Positions 12,021 to 19,541 of a stretch of 22,816 nt of DNA are shown here, piece after piece. The notes beneath the pieces are model-generated. The model was not told where the DNA came from. It saw only the letters and a list, made by a program, of their open reading frames with translations, and ran no database searches. This DNA comes from Candidatus Andersenbacteria bacterium RIFCSPHIGHO2_02_FULL_45_11. GTDB taxonomy: Bacteria > Patescibacteriota > Andersenbacteria > UBA10190. The position numbers and the translations under genes were made by a program. Within the stretch, counting starts at the first letter, position 1. Each line of letters starts with the position of its first letter. The stretch is from positions 1 through 22,816 of the forward strand of contig MHHP01000028.1 of NCBI GenBank assembly GCA_001817055.1, in the 5' to 3' direction.

Positions 12021-14560
12021 CACAGATACTAGCAATTACCCACCCTTTAAGCGAGCAGGAAGTGTCAGGAATTGTTACCACTTCCTTGTCGCGTGCATAC
12101 CATGCGCTATTGGGAAATACCCCTGACATTCGCTTTACAACCACGAATGCAATGCTTACAGAGTCTGTTCCGAACAAGGCCGTATATTCCGCATCCTGCT
12201 TATCCATAGCAAACGGGCAGGGTATTTCTGTATCAGCCTTTATAACAAAACTAGTTACCATGGGGTATATTCGGCATGCAACAAGCATCCAAGATGAGGG
12301 ATTTTTTGTTAGAGGAGATGAAGTACGTATTCGTCACCCTATCATTTCCGACTTCATACAAATATCGTTCTTGGGCAATCAAATAGAAAAAATAGTACTA
12401 GAGGAAGACCGTCGAACCAAAATCATCCAACATTGCACAATCCCGCCAATTATCTTTCCCCAAGAAACACAGCCACTCAACGAAATACTTTCCCTGTATA
12501 CACTTATTGACCCGCCGAGCGCGCCAGCAAGAAAAACATACTCGTCTTCCATTGGCGTTGAGCGTGCAATGGAATTAATTGGCCGCCTTACCCCGGGCAA
12601 ACCAGCCGTACATGCAGACCATGGTATTGGAATATTTGAGGGGCTAGAGCAACGCAGCGTAGGAGGCATACAGGCCGAATACATCATATTGCGGTATGCC
12701 GGAGGCGACAGTATTTCTGTGCCAGTACCATTTGCCCATAAAGTATCTCCATATATAGGAGAGAGTGCACCTGCAGTGTACAAACTTGGTGGAACGCTCT
12801 GGAGTAAAACAAAACGCAAAGCAAAAGAAGATGCGGCGCTCTTTGCAAAAGAATTAATAGACATCACAAAGCAACGGTCTAATGCTAAACGTCCAGCGTA
12901 TCGCATTGATACCACAACAGAAGAAATACTATCTACTACATTTGGATACGAACTCACTCCCGATCAGGCAACCGCATGGCAAGAAGTACAGCAGGATCTT
13001 ACAGGCAAAATCCCAATGGATCGTCTCGTAGTAGGCGATGTTGGATTCGGAAAAACGGAGCTTGCAATTCGCGCCGCCCGTCATGTATTCGAAAATGGAA
13101 AACAAGTGGCAATCCTTGCGCCCACAACACTATTAGTACAACAACACTTCGATACCTTTAAAAACCGCTTGCCCGAGATCGCGAGTTCTATTTTCTTACT
13201 TTCGCGCTTTACGCCAACGCAAGAAATACAAAAAGCAAAACAAGCATTAGCAGAAGGCAAGCCCGCGATTATTATCGGAACACATGCCATTTTATCAGGA
13301 ACAATTCCATGGAAATCGCTAGCACTTCTGGTAATTGATGAGGAGCAGCGCTTTGGAGTAAAGCAAAAAGAACATCTGAAAAAGTTCCGTGCAAGTATCG
13401 ACATCCTCTCACTTTCCGCAACCCCTATTCCGCGCACACTTTCAATGGCGCTCTCGGGCCTGCGCAGCCTTTCCGTAATTGCAACCGCCCCCGAAGGCCG
13501 CAAAGATATTGCAACCGTTGTACAAAAAGAAACAGATATCGTACTCACCGATGCAATCACAAAAGAATTAGAAAGAAAGGGCCAAGTATATATAGTTGCA
13601 CCAAAAATAAGAAGCTTAGGAATGATTGAGGAAATTGTGCGCAAACTTGTACCATCTGCCCGCACCGCAATCGCACATGCCCAGCTTTCAGATGAGCACT
13701 TGAGCGAGATTATTCATAATTTTGACACTGGAAAAATCGATATTTTAGTTTCGTCCAGCATTGTAGAAAACGGTCTTGATTTGCCGAATGTAAATAGCAT
13801 GATCGTATGGAACGCACCGCATTTCGGCCTGGCACAGCTCTACCAACTTCGCGGACGCATTGGCCGCAGAAGTCGCCAGGGATATGCATACTTCCTCTAT
13901 TCACAAGAAAAACTCACCCCCATACAACGCCAACGCCTATCTGCGTTAACTGATGCGTGCAGACTTGGTTCTGGGTGGGATATAGCGCGGCACGACCTGG
14001 AAATGCGCGGAGCGGGTAACTTATTAGGTAAACAGCAGAGCGGATCTCCTCACGAAGTGGGTATGCAGCTGTATCTAGACATGGTGGATGGTAGAAGCGA
14101 AGCCGAAGATACCCGCGCAGATATTCATATTGTACTGCCCGCATATATCCCCCCGGCATACATTCCCGATACCAACGAACGCACGTCCTGGTACGTGCGA
14201 TTGTCGCGCTCGCAGACGATACAAGAACTGTATCAAAAAAGAGACGCTCTGCAAGATTCGTACGGTGAGCTACCGCAAGAAGTACAGGACTTACTATCAA
14301 CAATTGCGCTCGAAATTGCGGCAACGCACGCAGGTATTACAAACATTACAACAAAGACGGTTGCGCCAAGCGACGAAGATCCGTATGTAAAAATAGAATG
14401 CACAGCAAAAGACCCGCTGCAAACACTAAAAAAATTATCAAATATAAAAAACGATAACGGTTCACCATCCAACTGGACCGTCCGCGACCATACGCTCTCG
14501 TGGAGTACAGACACAGTAACGCCCGACCTTGTAGCCGCCCTCACATCCGTGCTTCAATAA
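12014..14560 (+). CDS. mfd: Transcription-repair coupling factor Mfd, N-terminally short form
   Basis: DNA translocase that removes stalled RNA polymerase and recruits UvrA. 848 aa versus about 1150 in typical Mfd. The short N-terminus keeps only a remnant of the UvrB-like module (GYIRHATSIQDEGFFVRGDE, residues 84-103). The RNA polymerase-interaction domain is clear (HADHGIGIFEGLEQ from 200). Translocase motifs: Walker A GDVGFGKTE (341-349), DEEQRFGVKQKE (from 442), LSATPIPRTLSMAL, then IVENGLDLPNVNSMIV and QLRGRIGRRSRQGYAY. A TRCF-type C-terminal domain closes the protein. Its last 32 nt plus one form a 33-bp sequence repeated just before dprA. It was probably once directly upstream of dprA. 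Confidence 0.96.
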   Translation: MSTQILAITHPLSEQEVSGIVTTSLSRAYHALLGNTPDIRFTTTNAMLTESVPNKAVYSASCLSIANGQGISVSAFITKLVTMGYIRHATSIQDEGFFVRGDEVRIRHPIISDFIQISFLGNQIEKIVLEEDRRTKIIQHCTIPPIIFPQETQPLNEILSLYTLIDPPSAPARKTYSSSIGVERAMELIGRLTPGKPAVHADHGIGIFEGLEQRSVGGIQAEYIILRYAGGDSISVPVPFAHKVSPYIGESAPAVYKLGGTLWSKTKRKAKEDAALFAKELIDITKQRSNAKRPAYRIDTTTEEILSTTFGYELTPDQATAWQEVQQDLTGKIPMDRLVVGDVGFGKTELAIRAARHVFENGKQVAILAPTTLLVQQHFDTFKNRLPEIASSIFLLSRFTPTQEIQKAKQALAEGKPAIIIGTHAILSGTIPWKSLALLVIDEEQRFGVKQKEHLKKFRASIDILSLSATPIPRTLSMALSGLRSLSVIATAPEGRKDIATVVQKETDIVLTDAITKELERKGQVYIVAPKIRSLGMIEEIVRKLVPSARTAIAHAQLSDEHLSEIIHNFDTGKIDILVSSSIVENGLDLPNVNSMIVWNAPHFGLAQLYQLRGRIGRRSRQGYAYFLYSQEKLTPIQRQRLSALTDACRLGSGWDIARHDLEMRGAGNLLGKQQSGSPHEVGMQLYLDMVDGRSEAEDTRADIHIVLPAYIPPAYIPDTNERTSWYVRLSRSQTIQELYQKRDALQDSYGELPQEVQDLLSTIALEIAATHAGITNITTKTVAPSDEDPYVKIECTAKDPLQTLKKLSNIKNDNGSPSNWTVRDHTLSWSTDTVTPDLVAALTSVLQ
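14528..14560 (+). repeat. Direct repeat, left copy (33 bp, mfd 3' end)
   Basis: Identical over 33 bp to 16125-16157. It begins CTTGTAGCCGCC and ends GCTTCAATAA, and encodes LVAALTSVLQ and the mfd stop. Sequence diverges immediately on both sides. Confidence 0.9.
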
Positions 14561-14571
14561 TTTTTACGCAA

Positions 14572-14600
14572 GAAAAAACCGACTCCAAATTAGAGTCGAA
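14572..14600 (-). terminator. Intrinsic terminator of the acidic-protein gene
   Basis: On the minus strand a CGACTC/GAGTCG stem (14580-14585 with 14593-14598, 7-nt loop) is followed by GG and a run of six T (complement of 14573-14578). It lies 23 nt beyond the stop of the gene at 14624. It would also end leftward transcription facing mfd. Confidence 0.7.
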
Positions 14601-14623
14601 GGATCAATCTTACGCGAGGCTCG

Positions 14624-15268
14624 TTAGATGGTTGGCGCTTTCGGCACAACCCAAACATGAATTTCCTCGCTACCCCTTTTCGAATGAATCTTGAGGCGAT
14701 AGAGCCCTAGCTCTCCAAGCGGCCCGTCCATCTCAACACTTTCCACAACAGGGTACTTTTCAAGATCCGCATGTTCTAAACGAATGGCTTGCAGCACTTG
14801 GTCGGCGTTGAAAGGCGCACCAAGCATGCCTTCGTGGTTCGCATCAGCTTCGAGAGTGATAGGCTTCCAAAACGAAGGCACCACCGGAAATTCGTCATCA
14901 GAATCATCTTCATCATCAAAACCAAGTCCGGACGATTTCAAAGCCATGTCTGCATCTACCTCACCAAAATAGCTATCGAAGTTCTCCGGGTCTTCCAACC
15001 ACATTTTTGTCAAACTGATCGCAGACTCAAATTCATCAAATATCAATGGCAGAGGACAACGAGATGCCCGAACCCTGCTGACTTGATCAATGTGTGCTAA
15101 CAAAGATTCTCGCTCTTCTGTTGAAATTTCCCGAAGGATATTCACCAGATCCCTTGCGATACAATCTTCCATCCAATGCCCCGGACCATCATTCATCATG
15201 TAACGATCCAAATTTGCAAGGATTTCTTGAACTTGCTCCGCCGGACTTTGTTTTAATGCTACTGACAC
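14624..15268 (-). CDS. Unrecognised acidic protein in the island
   Basis: 214 aa from the GTG at 15268, chosen because AAGGAGAG lies just before it; an ATG at 15286 would add six residues but has no ribosome-binding site. I do not recognise a family. The N-terminal half is helical and charged (VQEILANLDRYMMNDGPGHW, LVNILREISTEERESLLAHI). A strongly acidic stretch (FDDEDDSDDEFP) lies in the middle. The C-terminal ~60 residues look like a small alpha/beta domain (ESVEMDGPLGELGLYRLKI ... EIHVWVVPK). No signal peptide or membrane helix, so probably cytoplasmic. It has its own promoter and terminator. Function unknown. Confidence 0.72.
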   Translation of the reverse strand: MSVALKQSPAEQVQEILANLDRYMMNDGPGHWMEDCIARDLVNILREISTEERESLLAHIDQVSRVRASRCPLPLIFDEFESAISLTKMWLEDPENFDSYFGEVDADMALKSSGLGFDDEDDSDDEFPVVPSFWKPITLEADANHEGMLGAPFNADQVLQAIRLEHADLEKYPVVESVEMDGPLGELGLYRLKIHSKRGSEEIHVWVVPKAPTI

Positions 15269-15362
15269 GATTCTCTCCTTGATCATGAATTATTGAGATA
15301 AAGCGTTTATAGAAACCGCAACATCCGTTGCAGTAAAAACGCCTCGGTGAAAGAACGAATGC

Positions 15363-15391
15363 AATGTAGCACATATTATAATACAAGTCAA
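15363..15391 (-). promoter_or_regulatory. Predicted promoter of the acidic-protein gene
   Basis: Minus strand: -35 TTGACT (15386-15391), 17-bp spacer, -10 TACATT (15363-15368). A TATAAT also occurs inside the spacer but lacks a matching -35. The leader would be about 90 nt and includes the AAGGAGAG site. Confidence 0.45.
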
Positions 15392-15457
15392 ATTTTTAGA
15401 GGATCAAAAGGTAAAAGATCCTGCCTATAGTGCTGTTAAGAAGTATTTGTGGCTATT

Positions 15458-15865
15458 TTAGCTGATTTCAAATTCAGCACTCTTGCGGCGAAAAGTAATT
15501 TCAAACTGATCAAAAAAGCCTTCTTGACCAAGTACTTGCCGCTCTTTTGCGGCATCCGAAAATATTACCTCCGCCTTCCATCTATGCGGAGTATTTCCTA
15601 GCCATAATTGCATATCAACAGGTAACAGCATTCCATCAATTTTGCCAGAACCGTATCCGCCGAAAACAACCTTCTCGCCAGAAGATACATCTAGCCCCAA
15701 TTCTTCTGCAACATCCATACGAAATATATTTGATTCGGATCCGGAATCCACAAGCGCAAACACATTTTTTAATCTTCCGTTTTCAGAGTTAATTACATCT
15801 AAATTAACAAAGGGAAACCTACAAGAGGCTCCACTCCTAAGAACTGGTATATAGTTAAAAATCAT
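15458..15865 (-). CDS. Retropepsin-like aspartyl protease family protein
   Basis: 135 aa. The D-S/T-G motif of retroviral-type aspartic proteases is present in FALVDSGSESNIF (about residues 36-48), and the matching C-terminal element VLGQEGFFDQFEITF (about 111-125) fits the hydrophobic-G-x-x-F pattern that closes these half-barrels. Such single-domain proteins act as homodimers. No signal peptide or membrane helix is visible. The ATG lies inside the end of the upstream DUF5678-like gene (11-nt overlap), so the two are translationally linked. The natural substrate is unknown; a free cytoplasmic protease or a peptide-binding remnant are both possible. There is no clear terminator downstream. 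Confidence 0.72.
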   Translation of the reverse strand: MIFNYIPVLRSGASCRFPFVNLDVINSENGRLKNVFALVDSGSESNIFRMDVAEELGLDVSSGEKVVFGGYGSGKIDGMLLPVDMQLWLGNTPHRWKAEVIFSDAAKERQVLGQEGFFDQFEITFRRKSAEFEIS

Positions 15866-16085
15866 TTACCTTGGTTTTTTCTCGCGACAATATCACGCCA
15901 TGCCCAACATACGGATGATCAGCCGTTGGGCAGGAGAACATAGCAGGACGTTCAACCCCCTTCTCATGCGCCTCCTCCTCCGCTTCTCGTAATACCATAG
16001 AATGGGCAACCACGCGCCAAGTCCCTGGCTCTAGTGCCAGCCATTCACCCGGATATTTTTCTATATCGATACCCTGCTGTTCCAT
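15855..16085 (-). CDS. DUF5678-like small protein
   Basis: 76 aa from the ATG at 16085. The pattern IDIEKYPGEWLALEPGTWRVV followed by AHSMVLREAEEEAHEKG and a Pro-rich tail resembles the DUF5678 type, a small alpha/beta protein of unknown function, often next to retropepsin-like genes in bacteria and archaea (recalled, not checked). A further ATG at 16100 exists, but the TATAAT box lies between the two, which favours 16085. The predicted mRNA begins at or next to this ATG. It overlaps the protease gene by 11 nt and forms a two-gene operon with it. Confidence 0.65.
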   Translation of the reverse strand: MEQQGIDIEKYPGEWLALEPGTWRVVAHSMVLREAEEEAHEKGVERPAMFSCPTADHPYVGHGVILSREKTKVNDF

Positions 16086-16091
16086 ACAACA

Positions 16092-16119
16092 ATTATACAA
16101 CAGAAAAGGTGTGATTCAA
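16092..16119 (-). promoter_or_regulatory. Predicted leaderless promoter at the right edge of the island
   Basis: Minus strand: -35 TTGAAT (16114-16119), 16-bp spacer, perfect -10 TATAAT (16092-16097). Only 6 nt separate the -10 box from the ATG at 16085, so the transcript should start at the start codon. The box ends 5 bp inside the right direct repeat. Confidence 0.62.
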
Positions 16120-16124
16120 TAGAA

Positions 16125-16157
16125 CTTGTAGCCGCCCTCACATCCGTGCTTCAATAA
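16125..16157 (+). repeat. Direct repeat, right copy (33 bp)
   Basis: Exact copy of the mfd 3' end (14528-14560), including the TAA stop, placed 4 nt before the dprA ATG. One extra mismatch then two matches on the left suggest the ancestral mfd end may have been slightly longer here. Confidence 0.9.
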
Positions 16158-16161
16158 AGTC

Positions 16162-17034
16162 ATGAGTTTTGAAATCGGTATCTTGCCTGCATCCGATAGT
16201 TCATATCCTGCATTGCTAACCCAAATCCATAAGCCACCGCAGCAGCTCTACTATAGAGGCGATATTTCACTGTTGAATCGGCCAAATATGCTTGCCGTCG
16301 TTGGCAGCCGCAAGGCAACCATGTACGGCCGGCAAGCGATTGCGAAGTTATTACCACCATGCATCCGCTCTGGCATTATTATTGTTTCTGGAATGGCCTA
16401 CGGCATAGATAGCATTGCGCATCGCACCTGTATCGAACTTGGAGCGCCAACTGTTGCTGTGCTCGGATCTGGTGTAGATGACAAATCCCTCTATCCGCGA
16501 GGCAACAAAACACTAGCCCAAGAAATCCTCGCTGGCGGTGGCCTCATTATTTCTGAATACGAACCCGGCACTACGCCATACCTCGGCCACTTCCCTGCCC
16601 GCAACCGTATTATCGCGGGCATCACTAAAGCAACTCTTATTATACAAGCGGCAATCCGTTCCGGATCGCTCATCACATCCCGCCTTGCCATGGAAAGCAA
16701 CCGAGAAGTGCTTGCAGTACCCGGACCAATTACCGACCCTGCGTGCGAAGGTACTAATATATTGATCCGCGATGGCGCAACACCAGTGTTTACAGCGAGC
16801 GATATTCTATCCGTATTTGAGCTATCAGAAGCTACTCAGTCCGACCTTGTTCATACAGCCTTGCGAGAAGACCTGCAAATAATCGTATCTGCACTTTCCG
16901 CAACACCACTATATATAGACGACATTGCGCATGAAACGGGAGTACCGATTACCGAAGTATCTGCAGCCTTAGTAGAGCTAGAAATGATTGGAGTAATTAC
17001 GAATATGGGTGGAATGAAATACGTAAAAGCGTAG
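16162..17034 (+). CDS. dprA: DNA processing protein DprA
   Basis: Loads RecA on incoming single-stranded DNA during natural transformation. 290 aa. The Rossmann-like core is complete: LAVVGSRKATMYGR (44-57), SGMAYGIDSIAHRT (76-89), VLGSGVDDKSLYPRGN, GGLIISEYEPG, HFPARNRIIAGIT, and IIQAAIRSGSLITSRLAME. A C-terminal winged helix (about 228-290, LSATPLYIDDIAHETGVPITEV) is present. The N-terminal SAM domain of some DprA proteins is missing, as in many short forms. It starts 4 nt after the right copy of the mfd-end repeat, with no Shine-Dalgarno, which suggests it was once coupled to mfd translation. A palindromic element begins 4 nt after its stop; topA follows. Confidence 0.96.
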   Translation: MSFEIGILPASDSSYPALLTQIHKPPQQLYYRGDISLLNRPNMLAVVGSRKATMYGRQAIAKLLPPCIRSGIIIVSGMAYGIDSIAHRTCIELGAPTVAVLGSGVDDKSLYPRGNKTLAQEILAGGGLIISEYEPGTTPYLGHFPARNRIIAGITKATLIIQAAIRSGSLITSRLAMESNREVLAVPGPITDPACEGTNILIRDGATPVFTASDILSVFELSEATQSDLVHTALREDLQIIVSALSATPLYIDDIAHETGVPITEVSAALVELEMIGVITNMGGMKYVKA

Positions 17035-17037
17035 CGT

Positions 17038-17144
17038 ATTTCTCCCCCTCATACGAGGGGAGCGAGAGGGGGTAGTTATTGCGCTTTCGACGCACCCCCA
17101 CCCCGCCTTGAGGCGGGACTCCCCCTTATCCAAGGGGGAGAAAT
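17038..17144. repeat. Palindromic element C (107 bp), related to A and B
   Basis: Ends ATTTCTCCCCCT (17038) and AGGGGGAGAAAT (ending at 17144) are inverted repeats. Inside are hairpins CCCCTC/GAGGGG (17045-17060), CCCGCC/GGCGGG (about 17102-17116) and CTCCCCCTT/AAGGGGGAG (17119-17140). The spacer after the first hairpin resembles the same segment of element A. It occupies most of the dprA-topA gap (165 bp). It has no ORF. Confidence 0.65.
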
Positions 17145-17199
17145 CCCGAACTCGCTTGACTAATAATTTTATCCACGCTTTACTCCCTGGTAGTTGCTT

Positions 17200-19407
17200 A
17201 TGAATCTTGTAATTGTAGAATCACCCGCAAAAGCAAAAACAATCCAAAAATATTTGGGCAAAGGCTTTATTGTAAAAAGCAGCTACGGACATGTTCGGGA
17301 TTTGCCAAAATCAAAGATTGGCGTTGATGTTGAAGATAACTTTGCCCCAAGCTACATCATTCCTCCGAAGGCAAAAGAGCATATTACGGAATTAAAAAAA
17401 GCTGCAAAAAAAGCTGACATCATCTACTTCGCAACTGACGAAGATCGCGAAGGAGAAGCCATTGCCTGGCACTTATATGAAGTACTGGCTCCAGATCCTA
17501 CAAAAGCAAAGCGTATTACCTTTGCCGAAATTACCAAGTCTGCAATTACAAAAGCAATTGAAAACCCGCGAAAACTCGATATTAATCTTGTGAACGCACA
17601 ACAAGCTCGCCGTGTGCTAGATCGCCTTGTTGGGTATGAACTCTCTCCACTGCTATGGAATAAGGTACGTCGTGGATTATCTGCGGGGCGCGTACAGTCT
17701 GTTGCAGTACGCTTAATTGTTGAACGGGAACAAGAAATCGCGGCATTCAAGTCTGACGAATACTGGAGCATTGATGCACTACTTTCTAAGAATGAAAGTG
17801 AATTTTCCGCATCTTTAAAAGCAAAGGATGGGCAGGCTATTACAAAGCTTGGAATTAAGAACAAAGAAGAAACAGATGCCATATTGAAAGATTTGGAAGG
17901 TGCAACGTATACAGCACAAAGCATTACAAAAAAAGAACGCCATCGCACTCCCCCTGCTCCGTTTACCACAAGCACCCTGCAGCAAGCAGCATTTAACCAG
18001 CTCGGATACTCAAGTAAAAAGACCATGATGATAGCTCAGGGGCTATACGAGAACGGACATATTTCATACATGCGTACTGATTCGCTAAACCTTGCAACAG
18101 AAGCTACTACAAAAGCACGCGAAGCTATTACGAAGTTGTTCGGAAAAGAATATGCGCTAGATACGCCTCGCGTATATACAAAGAAATCCAAAGGCGCACA
18201 AGAGGCTCATGAAGCAATCCGCCCTACCGACCCAGCAGTTACTCCCGATGAACTAAGCGCATCATTAGAAATAAGTGAAGGAAAATTATACAGGTTAATT
18301 TGGCAACGCATGGTTGCATGCCAAATGGCACCAGCAAAACTAAATCAAACATCAATAGATATCGCAGCAAACCTGCCTGACCGGCAGGCAGGTCAATACA
18401 CGTTCCGCGCAACGGGCATGTCTGTTATCTTCGACGGCTTTGTGCGTGCGCTTGGAGCAAAAGCTGCATTTGAGGAAACGCTGCTTCCCGAAATTGCAGA
18501 AAAGGATGTGTTGGCACTAAACAAAATAAACCACGAACAGCATTTTACTCAGCCCCCTGCTCGATACTCTGAAGCAACACTCGTAAAGGCTCTGGAAGAG
18601 CACGGCATTGGGCGCCCAAGTACATATGCACCAACTATAGATACCGTCCAAAAGCGTGGCTACGTGGAAAAGAACGAAGATAAACGCTTACAGCCAACCG
18701 AAATTGGAACCCTCGTAAACAGCGTGCTTACAGAGCACTTCCCTAAAATTGTAGATATTGAATTTACAGCCAACATGGAATCAAGCTTGGATGATGTGGC
18801 TTCCGGAGAAAAACAATGGCAGCCTGTTATCAAGGATTTTTACGACCCGTTCCATGCGCTCATCAAAGTAAAAGATAAGGAACTTAAAAAAGAAGATCTA
18901 ACCCAAGAAGCAACAGACGAAAAGTGTCCGAAATGCGGAAACCCCGTAGTAATAAAGCTTGGTAGATTTGGAAAGTTTAAAGCATGCAGCAACTACCCAG
19001 AATGCAAGCATACGGAGCCCATGGGAGACGAAAAGAAACTGGAAGAAGAATATTCCGGCAAGATGTGCCCTGATTGTAGCAAGCCTTTAATTGTAAAACG
19101 CGGACGCTTCGGAGCATTCCTCGGCTGTTCCGGATACCCAGACTGCAAACACATCACGCCAATTGTAAAAGATACGGGCGTTGCCTGCTCTGCCTGCGGT
19201 AAAGGTAAGATTATTGAAAAGAAATCCCGATACGGCAAAACATTTTATGCATGCGACCAATACCCTGCATGCAAGAATGCCTACTGGAGCAAACCTACTG
19301 GCGAAAAATGCCCAACCTGCGACGCCATGCTCGTATACGGCGCAAAGAACACGATTAGGTGTTCGGCAAAAGGCTGCGGTTTCAAAAAAGAAAACGAAGA
19401 AGAGTAG
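17200..19407 (+). CDS. topA: DNA topoisomerase I
   Basis: Type IA topoisomerase relaxing negative supercoils. 735 aa from the ATG at 17200; a TTG at 17194 would add two residues. The N-terminal TOPRIM domain has VIVESPAKAKTIQKYLG and the acidic triad TDEDREGEAIAWHL (79-92). The catalytic tyrosine is Tyr290 in ISYMRTDSLN. The segment EEHGIGRPSTYAPTI matches the central domain. Four zinc-ribbon modules form the C-terminus from about residue 574, each with a C-x2-C ... C-x4-6-C layout. Residues 392-398 (LPDRQAG) come from a palindromic repeat inserted in frame between strands (see separate entry). Repeat C lies upstream and repeat B directly after the stop. Confidence 0.97.
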   Translation: MNLVIVESPAKAKTIQKYLGKGFIVKSSYGHVRDLPKSKIGVDVEDNFAPSYIIPPKAKEHITELKKAAKKADIIYFATDEDREGEAIAWHLYEVLAPDPTKAKRITFAEITKSAITKAIENPRKLDINLVNAQQARRVLDRLVGYELSPLLWNKVRRGLSAGRVQSVAVRLIVEREQEIAAFKSDEYWSIDALLSKNESEFSASLKAKDGQAITKLGIKNKEETDAILKDLEGATYTAQSITKKERHRTPPAPFTTSTLQQAAFNQLGYSSKKTMMIAQGLYENGHISYMRTDSLNLATEATTKAREAITKLFGKEYALDTPRVYTKKSKGAQEAHEAIRPTDPAVTPDELSASLEISEGKLYRLIWQRMVACQMAPAKLNQTSIDIAANLPDRQAGQYTFRATGMSVIFDGFVRALGAKAAFEETLLPEIAEKDVLALNKINHEQHFTQPPARYSEATLVKALEEHGIGRPSTYAPTIDTVQKRGYVEKNEDKRLQPTEIGTLVNSVLTEHFPKIVDIEFTANMESSLDDVASGEKQWQPVIKDFYDPFHALIKVKDKELKKEDLTQEATDEKCPKCGNPVVIKLGRFGKFKACSNYPECKHTEPMGDEKKLEEEYSGKMCPDCSKPLIVKRGRFGAFLGCSGYPDCKHITPIVKDTGVACSACGKGKIIEKKSRYGKTFYACDQYPACKNAYWSKPTGEKCPTCDAMLVYGAKNTIRCSAKGCGFKKENEEE
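18372..18392. repeat. 21-bp palindrome inserted in frame in topA
   Basis: CCTGCC (18372-18377) mirrors GGCAGG (18387-18392), with one mismatch position in the whole 21-bp palindrome. It encodes residues L-P-D-R-Q-A-G between SIDIAAN and QYTFRATG. Other TopA proteins have a short turn there, so this is best read as a small repeat that entered a coding region without breaking the frame. Confidence 0.6.
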
Positions 19408-19536
19408 TTGCGTTCCCCTCTCCCGTTCTGGGAGAGGGATGGGGTGAGGGGGCGTTCATTGCTATTTTTTCCCCTCATCCCCATATTGCACAATGGCAAT
19501 ATGGACCTTCTCCCAAAACAGGAGAAGGGAACGACG
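19408..19536. repeat. Palindromic element B (about 129 bp), inverted copy of element A
   Basis: Read on the minus strand it aligns over its length with element A: ends CGTCGTTCCC, first hairpin around 19505-19527, middle hairpin CCATATTGC/GCAATATGG (19481-19504), last hairpin CCCTCTCCC/GGGAGAGGG near 19417-19439. The middle stem keeps pairing although three of its nine pairs differ from element A. It begins right after the topA stop and abuts element R2. Confidence 0.75.
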
Positions 19537-19541
19537 ACGCA

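Larger units (their letters stand above)
14561..16124. mobile_element. Small genomic island between mfd and dprA
   Basis: About 1.56 kb bounded by perfect 33-bp direct repeats of the mfd 3' end. All three genes inside run leftward, opposite to mfd, dprA and topA, with their own promoters and a terminator near the left edge. Removing one repeat copy plus the insert would leave dprA starting 4 nt after the mfd stop. No integrase, transposase or terminal inverted repeats are visible, so the mechanism is unknown. The pattern resembles integration at a gene's 3' end that restores the coding end, or recombination-driven insertion. Confidence 0.6.
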
